A stretch of DNA of 64,000 bases from Isoptericola peretonis (GCA_023241745.1 JALQCY010000004.1:1-64000), one strand, 5' to 3'. Positions 9,027 through 17,486 are shown, numbered from the stretch's first letter. Made by a program: numbers and translations. The notes: generated from the letters alone by a model not told the origin.

Positions 9027-9526
9027 CCGAGCCGCATCGTGGCCTGCCCCGGACCGGGCTCGGCGTCGACGTGCACGCCTACGCCCCCGAGGGGAGCGGG
9101 CGCGAGCTGTGGCTGGGCGGCCTGCGCTGGCCGGGGGAGCGGCCGCTGGCCGGCCACTCCGACGCGGACGTGGCAGCCCACGCGGCCGCGGACGCGCTCT
9201 TCTCCGCCGCCGGCATCGGCGACCTCGGGACCCATTTCGGCACCGGCGAGCCCGAGTGGGCCGGCGCCTCCGGCACCTCCCTGCTGGCCGAGGCGGCCCG
9301 CCGCGTGCGCGACGCGGGCTTCGACATCGGGAACGTCGCGGTGCAGGTGATCGGCAACCGGCCCAAGGTCGGGCCGCGGCGCGCGGAGGCCGAGGCGGCG
9401 CTCTCGGCGGCGGCGGGGGCGCCGGTGTCGCTCAGCGCCACCACGACCGACGGGCTGGGGCTCACCGGCCGGGACGAGGGCGTCGCCGCGGTCGCCACGG
9501 CGCTCGTGGTGGCCCGCCCGGCCTGA
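9023..9526 (+). CDS. ispF: 2-C-methyl-D-erythritol 2,4-cyclodiphosphate synthase IspF
   Basis: Next MEP-pathway enzyme after IspE: it forms the cyclic diphosphate and releases CMP. The 167-residue product has zinc ligands in GVDVHAY and [12 protein letters not shown] and the trimer motif around [12 protein letters not shown]. The C-terminal [21 protein letters not shown] carries the family's conserved TT and E residues. Typical length is 155-165. The GTG at 9023 overlaps the ispD stop. The usual actinobacterial successor, cysS, is displaced by about 5.3 kb here. Confidence 0.95.
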   Translation: MTEPHRGLPRTGLGVDVHAYAPEGSGRELWLGGLRWPGERPLAGHSDADVAAHAAADALFSAAGIGDLGTHFGTGEPEWAGASGTSLLAEAARRVRDAGFDIGNVAVQVIGNRPKVGPRRAEAEAALSAAAGAPVSLSATTTDGLGLTGRDEGVAAVATALVVARPA

Positions 9527-9536
9527 GCCCGAGGCT

Positions 9537-10196
9537 TCACCGCCGCAGCCGCGGGTCCTGGGACGGGTCGTCGTACAGGGGCGGGCAGCCGTCGTCGGGA
9601 GCGTCCGGACGCAGCTCGTAGTGCCACGGCTCGTTGCGGTACACCGGGCACAGCCCGTAGGCGGCGCCGTGGGCGGACAGCCACTCGGTGGCGCCCGTCT
9701 GCCCGAGGTCGACGGCGTCGCCCGAGACGTGCGACGACGTGTCCGCGGTGGCCACCCAGCGAGCCGCCTCGGCCGCGGAGCCGTACTGGGCGACCGCCTC
9801 GCGCAGCAGCTGGTCCTGGTACTGCGGCGAGCGCCAGCCGCTGGTGACGGAGAACGTGACGCCGTCGCGCTCGGCGTCGGTCGCCGCGGCACGCAGGGCG
9901 GCGAGCAGCGCGGGGTCGAGCCCGGCCACGGCGGGGAGTTCGTCGTCGAAGACGGTCGTGCCGTTCGGCACGCGGCCGTCGGCCTCGTCGGTGCGGCCGC
10001 CGTCGTGGTCGGGTCGCGCGCCGGAGGCGGCGGCCGGCTCGTGGGACGCGGTCGACGCCGGCGCGGCGGGGGAGGACGTGGCGGGCGTCGTCAGGCAGGA
10101 CGCCAGCGCGAGGACGGCGGCGCCGGCCGCCAGGAGGGCGAGGACGACGGTGCGCGGCCCACGGGCCGCCTGCGGTGCGGGTCGGTGCTGGGACAT
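9537..10196 (-). CDS. VanY-type D-alanyl-D-alanine carboxypeptidase lipoprotein
   Basis: Predicted zinc peptidase of family M15B that trims the terminal D-Ala from peptidoglycan stem peptides. The 219-residue product has a lipoprotein signal (ALASC, Cys34), a Pro/Ala/Ser-rich spacer, then the catalytic domain with SSHVSGDAVDLG (the SxHxxGxAxD zinc motif) and EPWHYE (third ligand His and catalytic Glu). It diverges from a VanR-like regulator, so it is probably the regulon target. No vanH, vanA or vanX is nearby, so glycopeptide resistance is not implied. It could equally act in wall remodelling. Confidence 0.88.
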   Translation of the reverse strand: MSQHRPAPQAARGPRTVVLALLAAGAAVLALASCLTTPATSSPAAPASTASHEPAAASGARPDHDGGRTDEADGRVPNGTTVFDDELPAVAGLDPALLAALRAAATDAERDGVTFSVTSGWRSPQYQDQLLREAVAQYGSAAEAARWVATADTSSHVSGDAVDLGQTGATEWLSAHGAAYGLCPVYRNEPWHYELRPDAPDDGCPPLYDDPSQDPRLRR

Positions 10197-10270
10197 GCCG
10201 CCAGTCGACGGGGCCGCGCGTTGCCGGCGCGTATGCGGTTCTCGATACACGGACGACAGGCGCCGGTCCG

Positions 10271-10276
10271 TAGCAT
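10271..10276 (+). promoter_or_regulatory. Leaderless-type -10 box of vanR-like gene
   Basis: TAGCAT lies 7 nt before the ATG at 10284. The 87-bp divergent gap to vanY must hold both promoters and any VanR operator. No convincing operator repeat was found in it. Confidence 0.5.
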
Positions 10277-10283
10277 CGAGGGC

Positions 10284-10994
10284 ATGCGCGTGCTGATCCT
10301 CGAGGACGAGCCGTACCTGGCGGAGGCCGTCCGCGACGGGCTGCGCCTCGAGGCGATCGCGGCGGACGTGGCCGGCGACGGGGACGCCGCGCTGGAGCTG
10401 CTGGGCGTCAACTGCTACGACATCGCCGTCCTCGACCGGGACGTTCCCGGACCCTCGGGCGACGAGGTGGCCGCGAGCATCGTCGCGTCCGGCAGCGGGA
10501 TGCCGATCCTCATGCTCACCGCCGCCGACCGGCTGGACGACAAGGCGTCCGGGTTCGAGCTCGGTGCGGACGACTATCTCACCAAGCCCTTCGCCCTGCG
10601 GGAGCTGGTGCTGCGGCTCCGGGCGCTCGACCGCCGCCGTACGCACAGCCGGCCGCCGGTGCGGGAGGTCGCCGGCCTGCGGGTGGACCCGTTCCGCCGC
10701 GAGGTCTACCGGGAGGGTCGGTACGTGGCCCTGACGCGCAAGCAGTTCGCCGTGCTGGAGGTGCTGGTCGCGGCCGAGGGCGGCGTGGTCAGCGCGGAGG
10801 AGCTGCTGGAGCGGGCGTGGGACGAGAACGCCGACCCGTTCACCAACGCCGTGCGCATCACCGTGTCGGCGCTGCGCAAGCGGCTCGGCGAGCCCTGGGT
10901 CATCGCCACCGTGCCCGGCGTCGGCTACCGCATCGACGCCGTCCCGGGGGGCGACGCCGGGACGGGGAGCGCCGCGGGCGGCAGGCGTGGCTAG
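10284..10994 (+). CDS. VanR-like response regulator (OmpR family)
   Basis: DNA-binding response regulator. The 236-residue product has a receiver domain with phospho-acceptor Asp51 (DIAVLDRDVPGPSG) and the Lys in DDYLTKPFA. A winged-helix domain follows with RKQFAVLEVLVAAEGG, AEELLERAWDENADPF and ATVPGVGYRID. These stretches closely resemble, from memory, the VanR regulator of Streptomyces coelicolor. It overlaps the kinase gene by 8 bp and diverges from vanY. The usual resistance genes are absent, so its role is more likely sensing wall damage than glycopeptide resistance. Confidence 0.88.
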   Translation: MRVLILEDEPYLAEAVRDGLRLEAIAADVAGDGDAALELLGVNCYDIAVLDRDVPGPSGDEVAASIVASGSGMPILMLTAADRLDDKASGFELGADDYLTKPFALRELVLRLRALDRRRTHSRPPVREVAGLRVDPFRREVYREGRYVALTRKQFAVLEVLVAAEGGVVSAEELLERAWDENADPFTNAVRITVSALRKRLGEPWVIATVPGVGYRIDAVPGGDAGTGSAAGGRRG

Positions 10995-12084
10995 GGAGCC
11001 GGGGCCGAGCGTCCGCCTCAGGCTCACGCTGAGCTACGCGGGCTTCCTCCTGGTGGCCGGCGCCCTTCTGCTCGCCGTGGTGTGGGTGTTCCTGCTGCGC
11101 TACGTGCCCGAGTCGGTGATCGTCGACGTCGGCCTGCGGCGGCCGGGCTCCCCGGGGCAGTTCGTCCCCAACCGGTCGGACCTCGAGCGCGCCTTCGTCC
11201 CGCGGGCGGCGTGGGCGATGCTGTTCCTGCTCGTGTTCGGCCTGCTGGGCGGGTGGGTCCTCGCGGGGCGCATGCTCGCCCCGATGACCCGCATCACCGA
11301 CGCCACCCGGAGGGCCGCCGACGGGTCGCTCTCCCACCGCGTGCGGCTGCCGGGCCGCCAGGACGAGTTCCGCGAGCTCGCCGACGCCTTCGACGTGATG
11401 CTGGCGCGGCTGGAGGCGCAGGTCGAGGAGCAGCGACGGTTCGCGGCCAACGCCTCCCACGAGCTGCGCACCCCGCTCGCGACCACGCAGGCGATGCTCG
11501 AGGTGACCCGTCAGGACCCGGAGCGGGACACCGCCGAGGTGCTCGACCGCCTGCACGCCGTGAACGCGCGCGCGATCGACCTCACGGAGGCGCTGCTCCT
11601 GCTCAGCCGCGCCGACCGCGGGGCCTTCTCGCGGGAGCACGTCGACCTGTCCCTCGTCGCGGAGGAGGCCGCCGAGACGTTGCTCCCGCTCGCGGACGGC
11701 CGCGGTGTCGACGTGCGGGTCGGGGGCGACGCCGCCCCGGCCGTGGGGTCGCACGCGCTGCTGCTCCAGCTCGCCACGAACCTGGTGCACAACGCGGTCG
11801 TGCACAACCTGCCGCAGGGCGGCACGGTGCAGGTGAGCACCGGGGTCCGCGGCGAGGACGTCGTGCTCACCGTCGAGAACACCGGGGAGCCGCTCGACCC
11901 GCGCCTCGTGCCGACCCTCGTCGAGCCGTTCCAGCGCGGCGAGCGCACGCACGGCGAGCACGCGGGAGTCGGGCTCGGCCTCGCGATCGTGCGGAGCATC
12001 GCGGAGGCGCACCACGGCACGGTGGCGCTCGCGGCGGGCCCGGACGGCGGCCTGCGGGTCACGGTGCGGCTCCCCGCGGCCTGA
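10987..12084 (+). CDS. VanS-like sensor histidine kinase
   Basis: Membrane sensor kinase paired with the VanR-like regulator. The 365-residue product starts SVRLRLTLSYAGFLLVAGAL with a first membrane helix (about 14-36). A short outer loop (about 37-70) and a second helix (about 72-92) follow, then HAMP, the DHp with His158 (NASHELRTPLATTQ) and an HATPase domain (NLVHNAVVHN, GVGLGLAIVRS). The short outer loop and N-terminal sequence match what I recall of streptomycete VanS. GTG start at 10987, inside the end of the regulator gene. Confidence 0.88.
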   Translation: MAREPGPSVRLRLTLSYAGFLLVAGALLLAVVWVFLLRYVPESVIVDVGLRRPGSPGQFVPNRSDLERAFVPRAAWAMLFLLVFGLLGGWVLAGRMLAPMTRITDATRRAADGSLSHRVRLPGRQDEFRELADAFDVMLARLEAQVEEQRRFAANASHELRTPLATTQAMLEVTRQDPERDTAEVLDRLHAVNARAIDLTEALLLLSRADRGAFSREHVDLSLVAEEAAETLLPLADGRGVDVRVGGDAAPAVGSHALLLQLATNLVHNAVVHNLPQGGTVQVSTGVRGEDVVLTVENTGEPLDPRLVPTLVEPFQRGERTHGEHAGVGLGLAIVRSIAEAHHGTVALAAGPDGGLRVTVRLPAA

Positions 12085-12106
12085 GCCAGTGAGGCTCGCA
12101 GCGGGC

Positions 12107-13516
12107 TCAGCTGCCGAGGACGGTGTCCGTGTAGTCGTTGCGGAAGACGCCGGCGGGGTCGACGGCGGCGCGCACGCGGGCGACGTCGTCGAGCGGGTAG
12201 TGGGCGGCCAGGTCCGCGGCCGTGCGGGTGTGCATCTTGCCCCAGTGCGGCCGGCCGCCGGCCGCCGTGAAGATCTGCTCGGCGGCGCTGAAGTACCGCT
12301 GGTGCGGCATCGGCGCGTACTGGTGCACGGCCACGTACGCCGTCTCGCGGCCGCGGGCCGTGGAGAGCCAGACGTCGTCGGCCGCGGCGAACCGCACCTC
12401 GACGGGGAACGGGACGGGCTCTGCGGACGCGCGCAGCCACGCGTCGAGCTCGTCGAGCACGCCGCGCAGGGCCGCGCGCGGCAGGGCGTACTCCATCTCG
12501 ACGAAGCGCACGCGGCGCCGGGTGACGAACACGTCGGCCGACGGCGCCACGTACGTCTTGGCGCCGAGCGCGCGGGCGCTGACGCTGTTGAGCCGCGGGA
12601 CCATGCCGGGCGCGGCGAACGCGAGGCGGTTCACCACCTCGAAGGCGCCGTTGGAGAGCACCTCCTCGTCGAGGACGGCGCGGGCGCGGGCGCCCGCCGT
12701 GCGCATCACCCCGCGGGCGCCGGCGCGGGCGCCCGACCACGCGGCCACCTCGTCCGCCGTCGCCCGGTTGTTGCGCTTCGTGAGGGCCCGGCGCGTGCCG
12801 GGGAACCAGTAGAACTCGGCGTGGTCGTTCTCGTCGACGTACTCGTCGAGCTGCTCCAGCACGCGGTCCAGCGGCCAGGGCTCCTCCTGCGCGCGCAGCC
12901 AGAACGCCGGCACCACCTCGAGGGTGACCGCGGAGAGCACGCCCGCGACGCCGAGGCCGAGGCGGGCCACCTCGAAGAGCTCCCGCTCGGGGCTGCCGGG
13001 AGCCGCCGCCCCGGACGCCGCGCGGACCGCTCCGTCGGCCCCGACCACCCGCACGCCGCGCACCTGGGTCGCGAGGCCGCCGAGGCGGGCCCCGGTGCCG
13101 TGCGTGCCCGTGGAGATCGCGCCCGCCACCGACTGGCGGTCGATGTCGCCCAGGTTCCGCATCGCGAGGCCGAGGGACGCGAGGACGCGGTTGAGCGCGT
13201 GCAGCCGCGTGCCGGCACGCACCGTGACCAGCGAGGTGCCGTCGGGCTGCGGGGCGACCGCCTCGATGCCGCTCAGGTGGTCGAGGCTCAGGTGCACGCC
13301 GTCGGTGACCGCCGCGGCCGTGAACGAGTGGCCCGCGCCCATCGCGCGCACCCGCAGGCCCTCGGCGCCGGCGCCGGCGACCACGGCGCCGAGCTCGCCC
13401 TCGTCGTGCGGCGCGACGCGGCGGGCGGGGCGCCAGGTGTGCGTGGCGCCCCAGGTGCGCAGCGGGGCGTCGGAGGCGGCGGGGGCCGGTGTGCGGGCGA
13501 CGGTGCTCGGATTCAC
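12107..13516 (-). CDS. FAD-linked oxidase, alditol/arabinono-1,4-lactone oxidase family
   Basis: Predicted VAO-family flavoenzyme that oxidises a sugar alcohol or sugar lactone with oxygen. The 469-residue product has an N-terminal FAD-binding domain with AMGAGHSFT (in alditol oxidases this His binds FAD covalently), the GTHGTG motif near residue 138, and a C-terminal substrate domain ending in GGRPHWGKMHT, which is diagnostic of the D-arabinono-1,4-lactone oxidase domain. GTG start at 13516, with CAGAGT 6 nt upstream as a possible leaderless -10. It diverges from a DSD1-type PLP enzyme. The substrate cannot be fixed from sequence. Confidence 0.88.
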   Translation of the reverse strand: MNPSTVARTPAPAASDAPLRTWGATHTWRPARRVAPHDEGELGAVVAGAGAEGLRVRAMGAGHSFTAAAVTDGVHLSLDHLSGIEAVAPQPDGTSLVTVRAGTRLHALNRVLASLGLAMRNLGDIDRQSVAGAISTGTHGTGARLGGLATQVRGVRVVGADGAVRAASGAAAPGSPERELFEVARLGLGVAGVLSAVTLEVVPAFWLRAQEEPWPLDRVLEQLDEYVDENDHAEFYWFPGTRRALTKRNNRATADEVAAWSGARAGARGVMRTAGARARAVLDEEVLSNGAFEVVNRLAFAAPGMVPRLNSVSARALGAKTYVAPSADVFVTRRRVRFVEMEYALPRAALRGVLDELDAWLRASAEPVPFPVEVRFAAADDVWLSTARGRETAYVAVHQYAPMPHQRYFSAAEQIFTAAGGRPHWGKMHTRTAADLAAHYPLDDVARVRAAVDPAGVFRNDYTDTVLGS

Positions 13517-13626
13517 GCGGACACTCTGCCACGGGCCGCGGCGTGGGCGGATCCCCCTCCGGGTGGACCGTGCGACGCCGTGCGCAGGGAGTACGGCGTC
13601 CGTGCGGCCGCCGGGCGCGCCCGGTG

Positions 13627-13632
13627 TAGCGT
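13627..13632 (+). promoter_or_regulatory. Leaderless-type -10 box of the PLP enzyme gene
   Basis: TAGCGT ends 6 nt before the ATG at 13639, the same geometry as at ispD and cysS. Confidence 0.5.
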
Positions 13633-13638
13633 GCGGTC

Positions 13639-14844
13639 ATGACCCTGACGGAGCGGTTGACCCGCGCGACGGCGCACCTGCCCGCTCCCGTCGCCGTGGT
13701 CGACCTCGACGCCTTCGACGCCAACGCGGCGGACCTGCGCCGCCGCGCCCGCGGGGTGCCCGTGCGGGTGGCGAGCAAGTCGGTGCGCGTGCGCTCGCTG
13801 GTCGGCCGCGCGCTGGACGCCGGGTTCGAGGGCGTCATGGCGTTCTCCCTCGCCGAGGCGCTCTGGCTCGTGCAGGAGGGCGTGCGCGACGTGCTCGTCG
13901 GCTACCCCACGGTCGACCGGGACGCCCTGGCGCGGCTCGCCGCCGACGTCCGCGCGCGCCGCGAGGTCACCCTCATGGTGGACGACGTCGCCCAGCTCGA
14001 CCTGCTGCGCACCGCGCTGCGCCAGGCCGGGGGCGGCGCAGGCTCCGCGCGCGCCGACCTGCCCGACGTCGCGGTCTGCCTCGACGTGGACGCGTCGTTG
14101 CGGGCGGCCGTCGGACCGGTGCGGGTGCACCTGGGCACGCGACGCTCCCCGCTGCGGAGCCCCGACGACGCCGCGGCCCTCGCCCGGCACGTCGAGGCGC
14201 TGCCCGGCGCCCGCCTCCGCGGGCTCATGTTCTACGAGGCGCAGGTGGCCGGCCTGCCGGACACCAACCCCGCGGTCCGGCTCGTCAAGCGGCTCTCCGT
14301 GACCGAGCTGGACCGGCGTCGCGGTCAGGTGGTCGAGGCGGTGCGCGCCACCGTGGGCCGCGACGTGGAGCTGGTGAACTCCGGCGGCACCGGATCGCTC
14401 GAGACGTCGTCGGCCGGGCCCGCCGTCACCGAGGTCACCGCCGGCTCGGGGCTCTTCGTCCCCGGGCTGTTCGACGGCTACCGCTCCTTCGACCCGAGGC
14501 CCTCCGCGTTCTTCGGCCTCGACGTCGCGCGCGTGCCCGGCCCGGGCTGGGCCACGGCCTTCGGCGGCGGGTACGTGGCCTCCGGCCCCGCGGGCCGGTC
14601 GCGTCTGCCGCGTCTCGCGACGCCCGGCTGGTCGCTCACCGGCACCGAGGGAGCGGGCGAGGTCATGACGCCGCTGCGCCGCCGTCGCGGCGCGCCGTCC
14701 CTCGAGGTCGGGGACCGGGTGTGGCTGCGGCACGCCAAGGCCGGCGAGCTCATGGAGCGGTTCGACGTCGTGCACCTCGTGCGGGGCGAGGAGATCGTCG
14801 AGACGGTGCCCACCTATCGCGGCGAGGGACGCACCTTCGGCTGA
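13639..14844 (+). CDS. DSD1-type PLP enzyme (amino acid deaminase/aldolase)
   Basis: Predicted fold-type III pyridoxal-phosphate enzyme with an alanine-racemase-like barrel (about 15-255) and a C-terminal D-serine-dehydratase-like domain (about 265-390). The likely PLP lysine is K47 in VRVASKSVRV. GLMFYEAQVAG and VNSGGTGSLETS contribute to cofactor and phosphate binding. Relatives are annotated as D-threonine aldolase, D-serine dehydratase or amino acid deaminase. The 401-residue length is typical. Its neighbourhood (a D-Ala-releasing VanY 3.4 kb away) allows a D-amino-acid role, but that is inference. Confidence 0.82.
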   Translation: MTLTERLTRATAHLPAPVAVVDLDAFDANAADLRRRARGVPVRVASKSVRVRSLVGRALDAGFEGVMAFSLAEALWLVQEGVRDVLVGYPTVDRDALARLAADVRARREVTLMVDDVAQLDLLRTALRQAGGGAGSARADLPDVAVCLDVDASLRAAVGPVRVHLGTRRSPLRSPDDAAALARHVEALPGARLRGLMFYEAQVAGLPDTNPAVRLVKRLSVTELDRRRGQVVEAVRATVGRDVELVNSGGTGSLETSSAGPAVTEVTAGSGLFVPGLFDGYRSFDPRPSAFFGLDVARVPGPGWATAFGGGYVASGPAGRSRLPRLATPGWSLTGTEGAGEVMTPLRRRRGAPSLEVGDRVWLRHAKAGELMERFDVVHLVRGEEIVETVPTYRGEGRTFG

Positions 14845-14856
14845 GGGCCCGGCCGG

Positions 14857-14862
14857 TACCCT
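14857..14862 (+). promoter_or_regulatory. Leaderless-type -10 box of cysS
   Basis: TACCCT ends 6 nt before the cysS GTG and only 12 nt after the preceding stop codon. Confidence 0.5.
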
Positions 14863-14868
14863 GGACCG

Positions 14869-16293
14869 GTGACCCTGCACCTGTACGACACCGCGACGCG
14901 CGACGTGCGCGCCTTCGTCCCCCTGAACCCGGGCGAGGTCGGTATCTACCTGTGTGGCGCCACCGTGCAGGCCCCGCCCCACATCGGACACCTGCGGCCC
15001 GTGATCGCGTTCGACGTGCTGCGCCGCTGGCTGGAGCGCTCGGGCCTGCGGGTCACCCTGATCCGCAACGTCACCGACATCGACGACAAGATCCTCGCCA
15101 AGGCCGCCGCCGCGGGCGTCGAGTGGTGGGCCCACGCCGCCACCCACGAGCGGATGTTCACCCGCGCCTACGACGCGCTCGGCGTGCTGCCCCCCACCTA
15201 CGAGCCGCGCGCCACCGGGCAGGTGCCCGACATGGTCGAGCTGATGCAGCGGCTCGTCGAGCGCGGTCACGCGTACACGACGGGCCCCGGCGACGTGTGG
15301 TTCGACGTGCGGTCGTGGCCCGCCTACGGCGAGCTCACGAAGCAGCGTCTGGAGGACCTCAACCCGGAGCCGGGCGACGGCGAGGCCACCGCCTCCGCCA
15401 AGCGCGACCCCCACGACTTCGCGCTGTGGAAGGCGCCGAAGCCGGGGGAGCCCGACACCGCCTCCTGGGAGACGCCGTTCGGCCGGGGCCGCCCTGGCTG
15501 GCACCTCGAGTGCTCGGCCATGGCGCACCGCTTCCTGGGCGAGGCGTTCGACATCCACGGCGGCGGCCTGGACCTGCGGTTCCCGCACCACGAGAACGAG
15601 CAGGCGCAGTCGCGCGCCGCCGGGGACGGCTTCGCCCAGCGCTGGATGCACTGCGCCTGGGTCACCCAGCAGGGCGTCAAGATGAGCAAGTCGCTCGGCA
15701 ACGGCCTCCTGGTCACCGAGCTGCTCGCGCAGGCGCCCGCACCCGTCATCCGGTACGCCCTCGCCGCGGTCCAGTACCGCTCGATGCTCGAGTGGTCGCC
15801 CGACACGCTCGACGAGGCGCGGGCCACGTGGGAGCGCCTGTCCGGCTTTGTGGAGCGCGCGACCGAGCGCGTGGGTGCCGTCCCCGCGGAGGAGATCGCG
15901 AAGGCCGACCTCCCCCAGGAGTTCGTCGAGGCGATGGACGACGACCTCAACGTGCCTGCGGCACTCGCCGTCGTGCACGAGCACCTGCGCGCCGGCAACA
16001 GCGCGCTGGCGGCGCGGGACGACGCCGGGGCGCGGGCGGAGCTCGTCGCCCTGCGCGGCATGCTCGACGTCCTCGGGCTCGACCCCGCCGACCCGCAGTG
16101 GGCGGCCGGCTCCGGCGACTCGCGGGCGCGCTCCGCGCTGGACTCGCTCGTCGCCGCCGAGCTCGACGCGCGGACCGCGGCGCGCGCCGCCAAGGACTGG
16201 GCCACCAGCGACGCCATCCGCGACCGCCTCGCCGCCGCGGGGGTGGTCGTGCAGGACTCCGCCGACGGCGCCCGCTGGACGCTGACCGACTGA
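14869..16293 (+). CDS. cysS: Cysteinyl-tRNA synthetase
   Basis: Class I aminoacyl-tRNA synthetase that charges tRNA-Cys. The 474-residue product has the HIGH motif (PPHIGHLRP), KMSKS ([10 protein letters not shown]), a zinc site formed by the Cys in YLCGATV, the Cys in LECSAMAHR and the HHENE segment, and a full C-terminal DALR and anticodon-binding region (about 340-470). The full-length C-terminus separates it from MshC, the mycothiol ligase, which is about 410 residues and lacks that region. Next gene rlmB, as in other actinobacteria. Confidence 0.95.
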   Translation: MTLHLYDTATRDVRAFVPLNPGEVGIYLCGATVQAPPHIGHLRPVIAFDVLRRWLERSGLRVTLIRNVTDIDDKILAKAAAAGVEWWAHAATHERMFTRAYDALGVLPPTYEPRATGQVPDMVELMQRLVERGHAYTTGPGDVWFDVRSWPAYGELTKQRLEDLNPEPGDGEATASAKRDPHDFALWKAPKPGEPDTASWETPFGRGRPGWHLECSAMAHRFLGEAFDIHGGGLDLRFPHHENEQAQSRAAGDGFAQRWMHCAWVTQQGVKMSKSLGNGLLVTELLAQAPAPVIRYALAAVQYRSMLEWSPDTLDEARATWERLSGFVERATERVGAVPAEEIAKADLPQEFVEAMDDDLNVPAALAVVHEHLRAGNSALAARDDAGARAELVALRGMLDVLGLDPADPQWAAGSGDSRARSALDSLVAAELDARTAARAAKDWATSDAIRDRLAAAGVVVQDSADGARWTLTD

Positions 16294-16300
16294 CCCCCGT

Positions 16301-16353
16301 TGGTCGAGCCTGCCGAGACCCGATGTACTGGTCGGACGTCGACAGGTCGACCA
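16301..16353. repeat. Imperfect palindrome between cysS and rlmB
   Basis: TGGTCGAGCCTGCCGAGACC (16301-16320) and GTCGACAGGTCGACCA (16338-16353) form an imperfect inverted repeat. The first arm is the same element as the palindrome between pstS and pstC (4086-4104), with one base different in the core. Confidence 0.6.
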
Positions 16354-16372
16354 CCGCTAGAGAAGAGACACC

Positions 16373-17365
16373 ATGGCAGGCAACACCCGGCGCCCCGGCG
16401 CCGTCCGCAAGGCCGGCAGCAAGAAGGGCGCGCAGGTCGGCACCGGCGGCCACGGCCGCAAGTCCCTCGAGGGCAAGGGGCCGACGCCCAAGGCCGAGGA
16501 GCGCACCTACCACCCGGCGTACAAGCGCAAGGCGGCCGCGGAGAAGCGCGAGGCCGTGCAGGAGAGGAAGGGCGCCAGCAAGGGCGTCGTGCGCGGCACG
16601 CGCCGCCCCACCGGGGGCGCCGAGGTCGTGGCCGGCCGCAACGCCGTCCTCGAGGCGCTGCGCACCGACGTCCCCGTCACCGCCGTGCACCTCGCCGCGC
16701 GGATCGACCACGACGACCGCACGCGCGAGATCCTCGAGCTGGCCTCCACCCGTTCCGTGCAGCTGCTCGAGGTGAGCCGCACCGAGCTCGACCACCTCAC
16801 CGAGGGGTCGGTGCACCAGGGCGTCGCCGCGCAGGTGCCCCCGTACGACTACGCCGACGTGGAGGACCTGCTCGACGCCGCCGCGGCGGCCGGCCAGGCG
16901 CCGCTCGTCGTCGCGCTCGACGGCGTGACGGACCCGCGCAACCTCGGCGCCGTGCTGCGGTCGGCCGGCGCGTTCGGCGCGCACGGCGTCATCGTGCCGT
17001 CGCGCCGCTCGGCGGGCGTCACCGCCTCCGCGTGGAAGGTGTCGGCCGGCGCCGCCGCCCGCGTGCCGGTGGCGAAGGTGACGAACCTGTCGCGCGCGCT
17101 CGCGGACCTGAAGAAGTCCGGCGCGTTCGTCGTCGGCCTCGACGCCGGCGGCGACACGGAGGTGCGCGACCTCGCGTTCGCCACCGACCCGCTGGTCCTC
17201 GTCGTGGGGTCCGAGGGCCACGGGCTCTCCCGGCTCGTCCGAGAGACGTGCGACGCCGTAGCGTCCATCCCCATCTCGTCGGACGTCGAGTCGCTCAACG
17301 CCGGCGTCGCCGCGGGGATCACGCTCTACGAGGTGGCCCAGGCCCGCTCGTCGTCCGCGAGATAG
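16373..17365 (+). CDS. rlmB: 23S rRNA 2'-O-methyltransferase RlmB (TrmH/SpoU family)
   Basis: SPOUT methyltransferase predicted to 2'-O-methylate G2251 of 23S rRNA. The 330-residue product has a basic, disordered leader (about 1-78, many Lys/Arg), a substrate-binding domain (about 80-160), and the knotted catalytic domain with motif 1 ALDGVTDPRNLGAVLRSA, motif 2 VVGSEGHGLSRLVRETCD and motif 3 IPISSDVESLNAGVAAGI. The ATG at 16373 follows AGAGAAGAGAC. The TAG stop lies inside the first unit of the GAGATAGAGAA repeat, so that repeat supplies the last coding bases. Confidence 0.93.
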   Translation: MAGNTRRPGAVRKAGSKKGAQVGTGGHGRKSLEGKGPTPKAEERTYHPAYKRKAAAEKREAVQERKGASKGVVRGTRRPTGGAEVVAGRNAVLEALRTDVPVTAVHLAARIDHDDRTREILELASTRSVQLLEVSRTELDHLTEGSVHQGVAAQVPPYDYADVEDLLDAAAAAGQAPLVVALDGVTDPRNLGAVLRSAGAFGAHGVIVPSRRSAGVTASAWKVSAGAAARVPVAKVTNLSRALADLKKSGAFVVGLDAGGDTEVRDLAFATDPLVLVVGSEGHGLSRLVRETCDAVASIPISSDVESLNAGVAAGITLYEVAQARSSSAR

Positions 17366-17482
17366 AGAACCCCTGAGCGCGAGATAGAGAACCCTCCAGC
17401 CCGAGATAGAGAACCCCTGAGTCCGAGCTCTCTATCTCGCGCTCAGGGGTTCTCTATCTCGGGCTGGGGGTTCTCTATCTCG
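17358..17482. repeat. Large palindromic array of GAGATAGAGAA units
   Basis: Three forward units CGAGATAGAGAACCC start at 17358, 17380 and 17402 (22-bp period). Three reverse units lie at 17429-17439, 17447-17461 and 17468-17482. The spans 17378-17421 and 17442-17484 are near-perfect inverted repeats of about 43 bp. The array fills the gap between the convergent rlmB and DUF4032 genes, and each gene's stop codon touches or nearly touches the first unit in its own reading direction. It could act as a bidirectional terminator. The same unit occurs after phoU. Confidence 0.9.
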
Positions 17483-17486
17483 CGGG

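Noticed and set aside
9537..12084. Glycopeptide-resistance cluster
   Set aside because: Only VanY-, VanR- and VanS-like genes are present. vanH, vanA and vanX are needed for resistance and are not in the window.
14869..16293. MshC (mycothiol ligase) instead of CysS
   Set aside because: The product is 474 residues with a complete C-terminal anticodon-binding region and sits in the conserved ispDF-cysS-rlmB context.
17358..17482. Possible CRISPR array
   Set aside because: The units are only 12-15 bp with short, partly similar gaps of 7-10 bp, inverted halfway, and there are no cas genes. This is a palindromic repeat, not a CRISPR.
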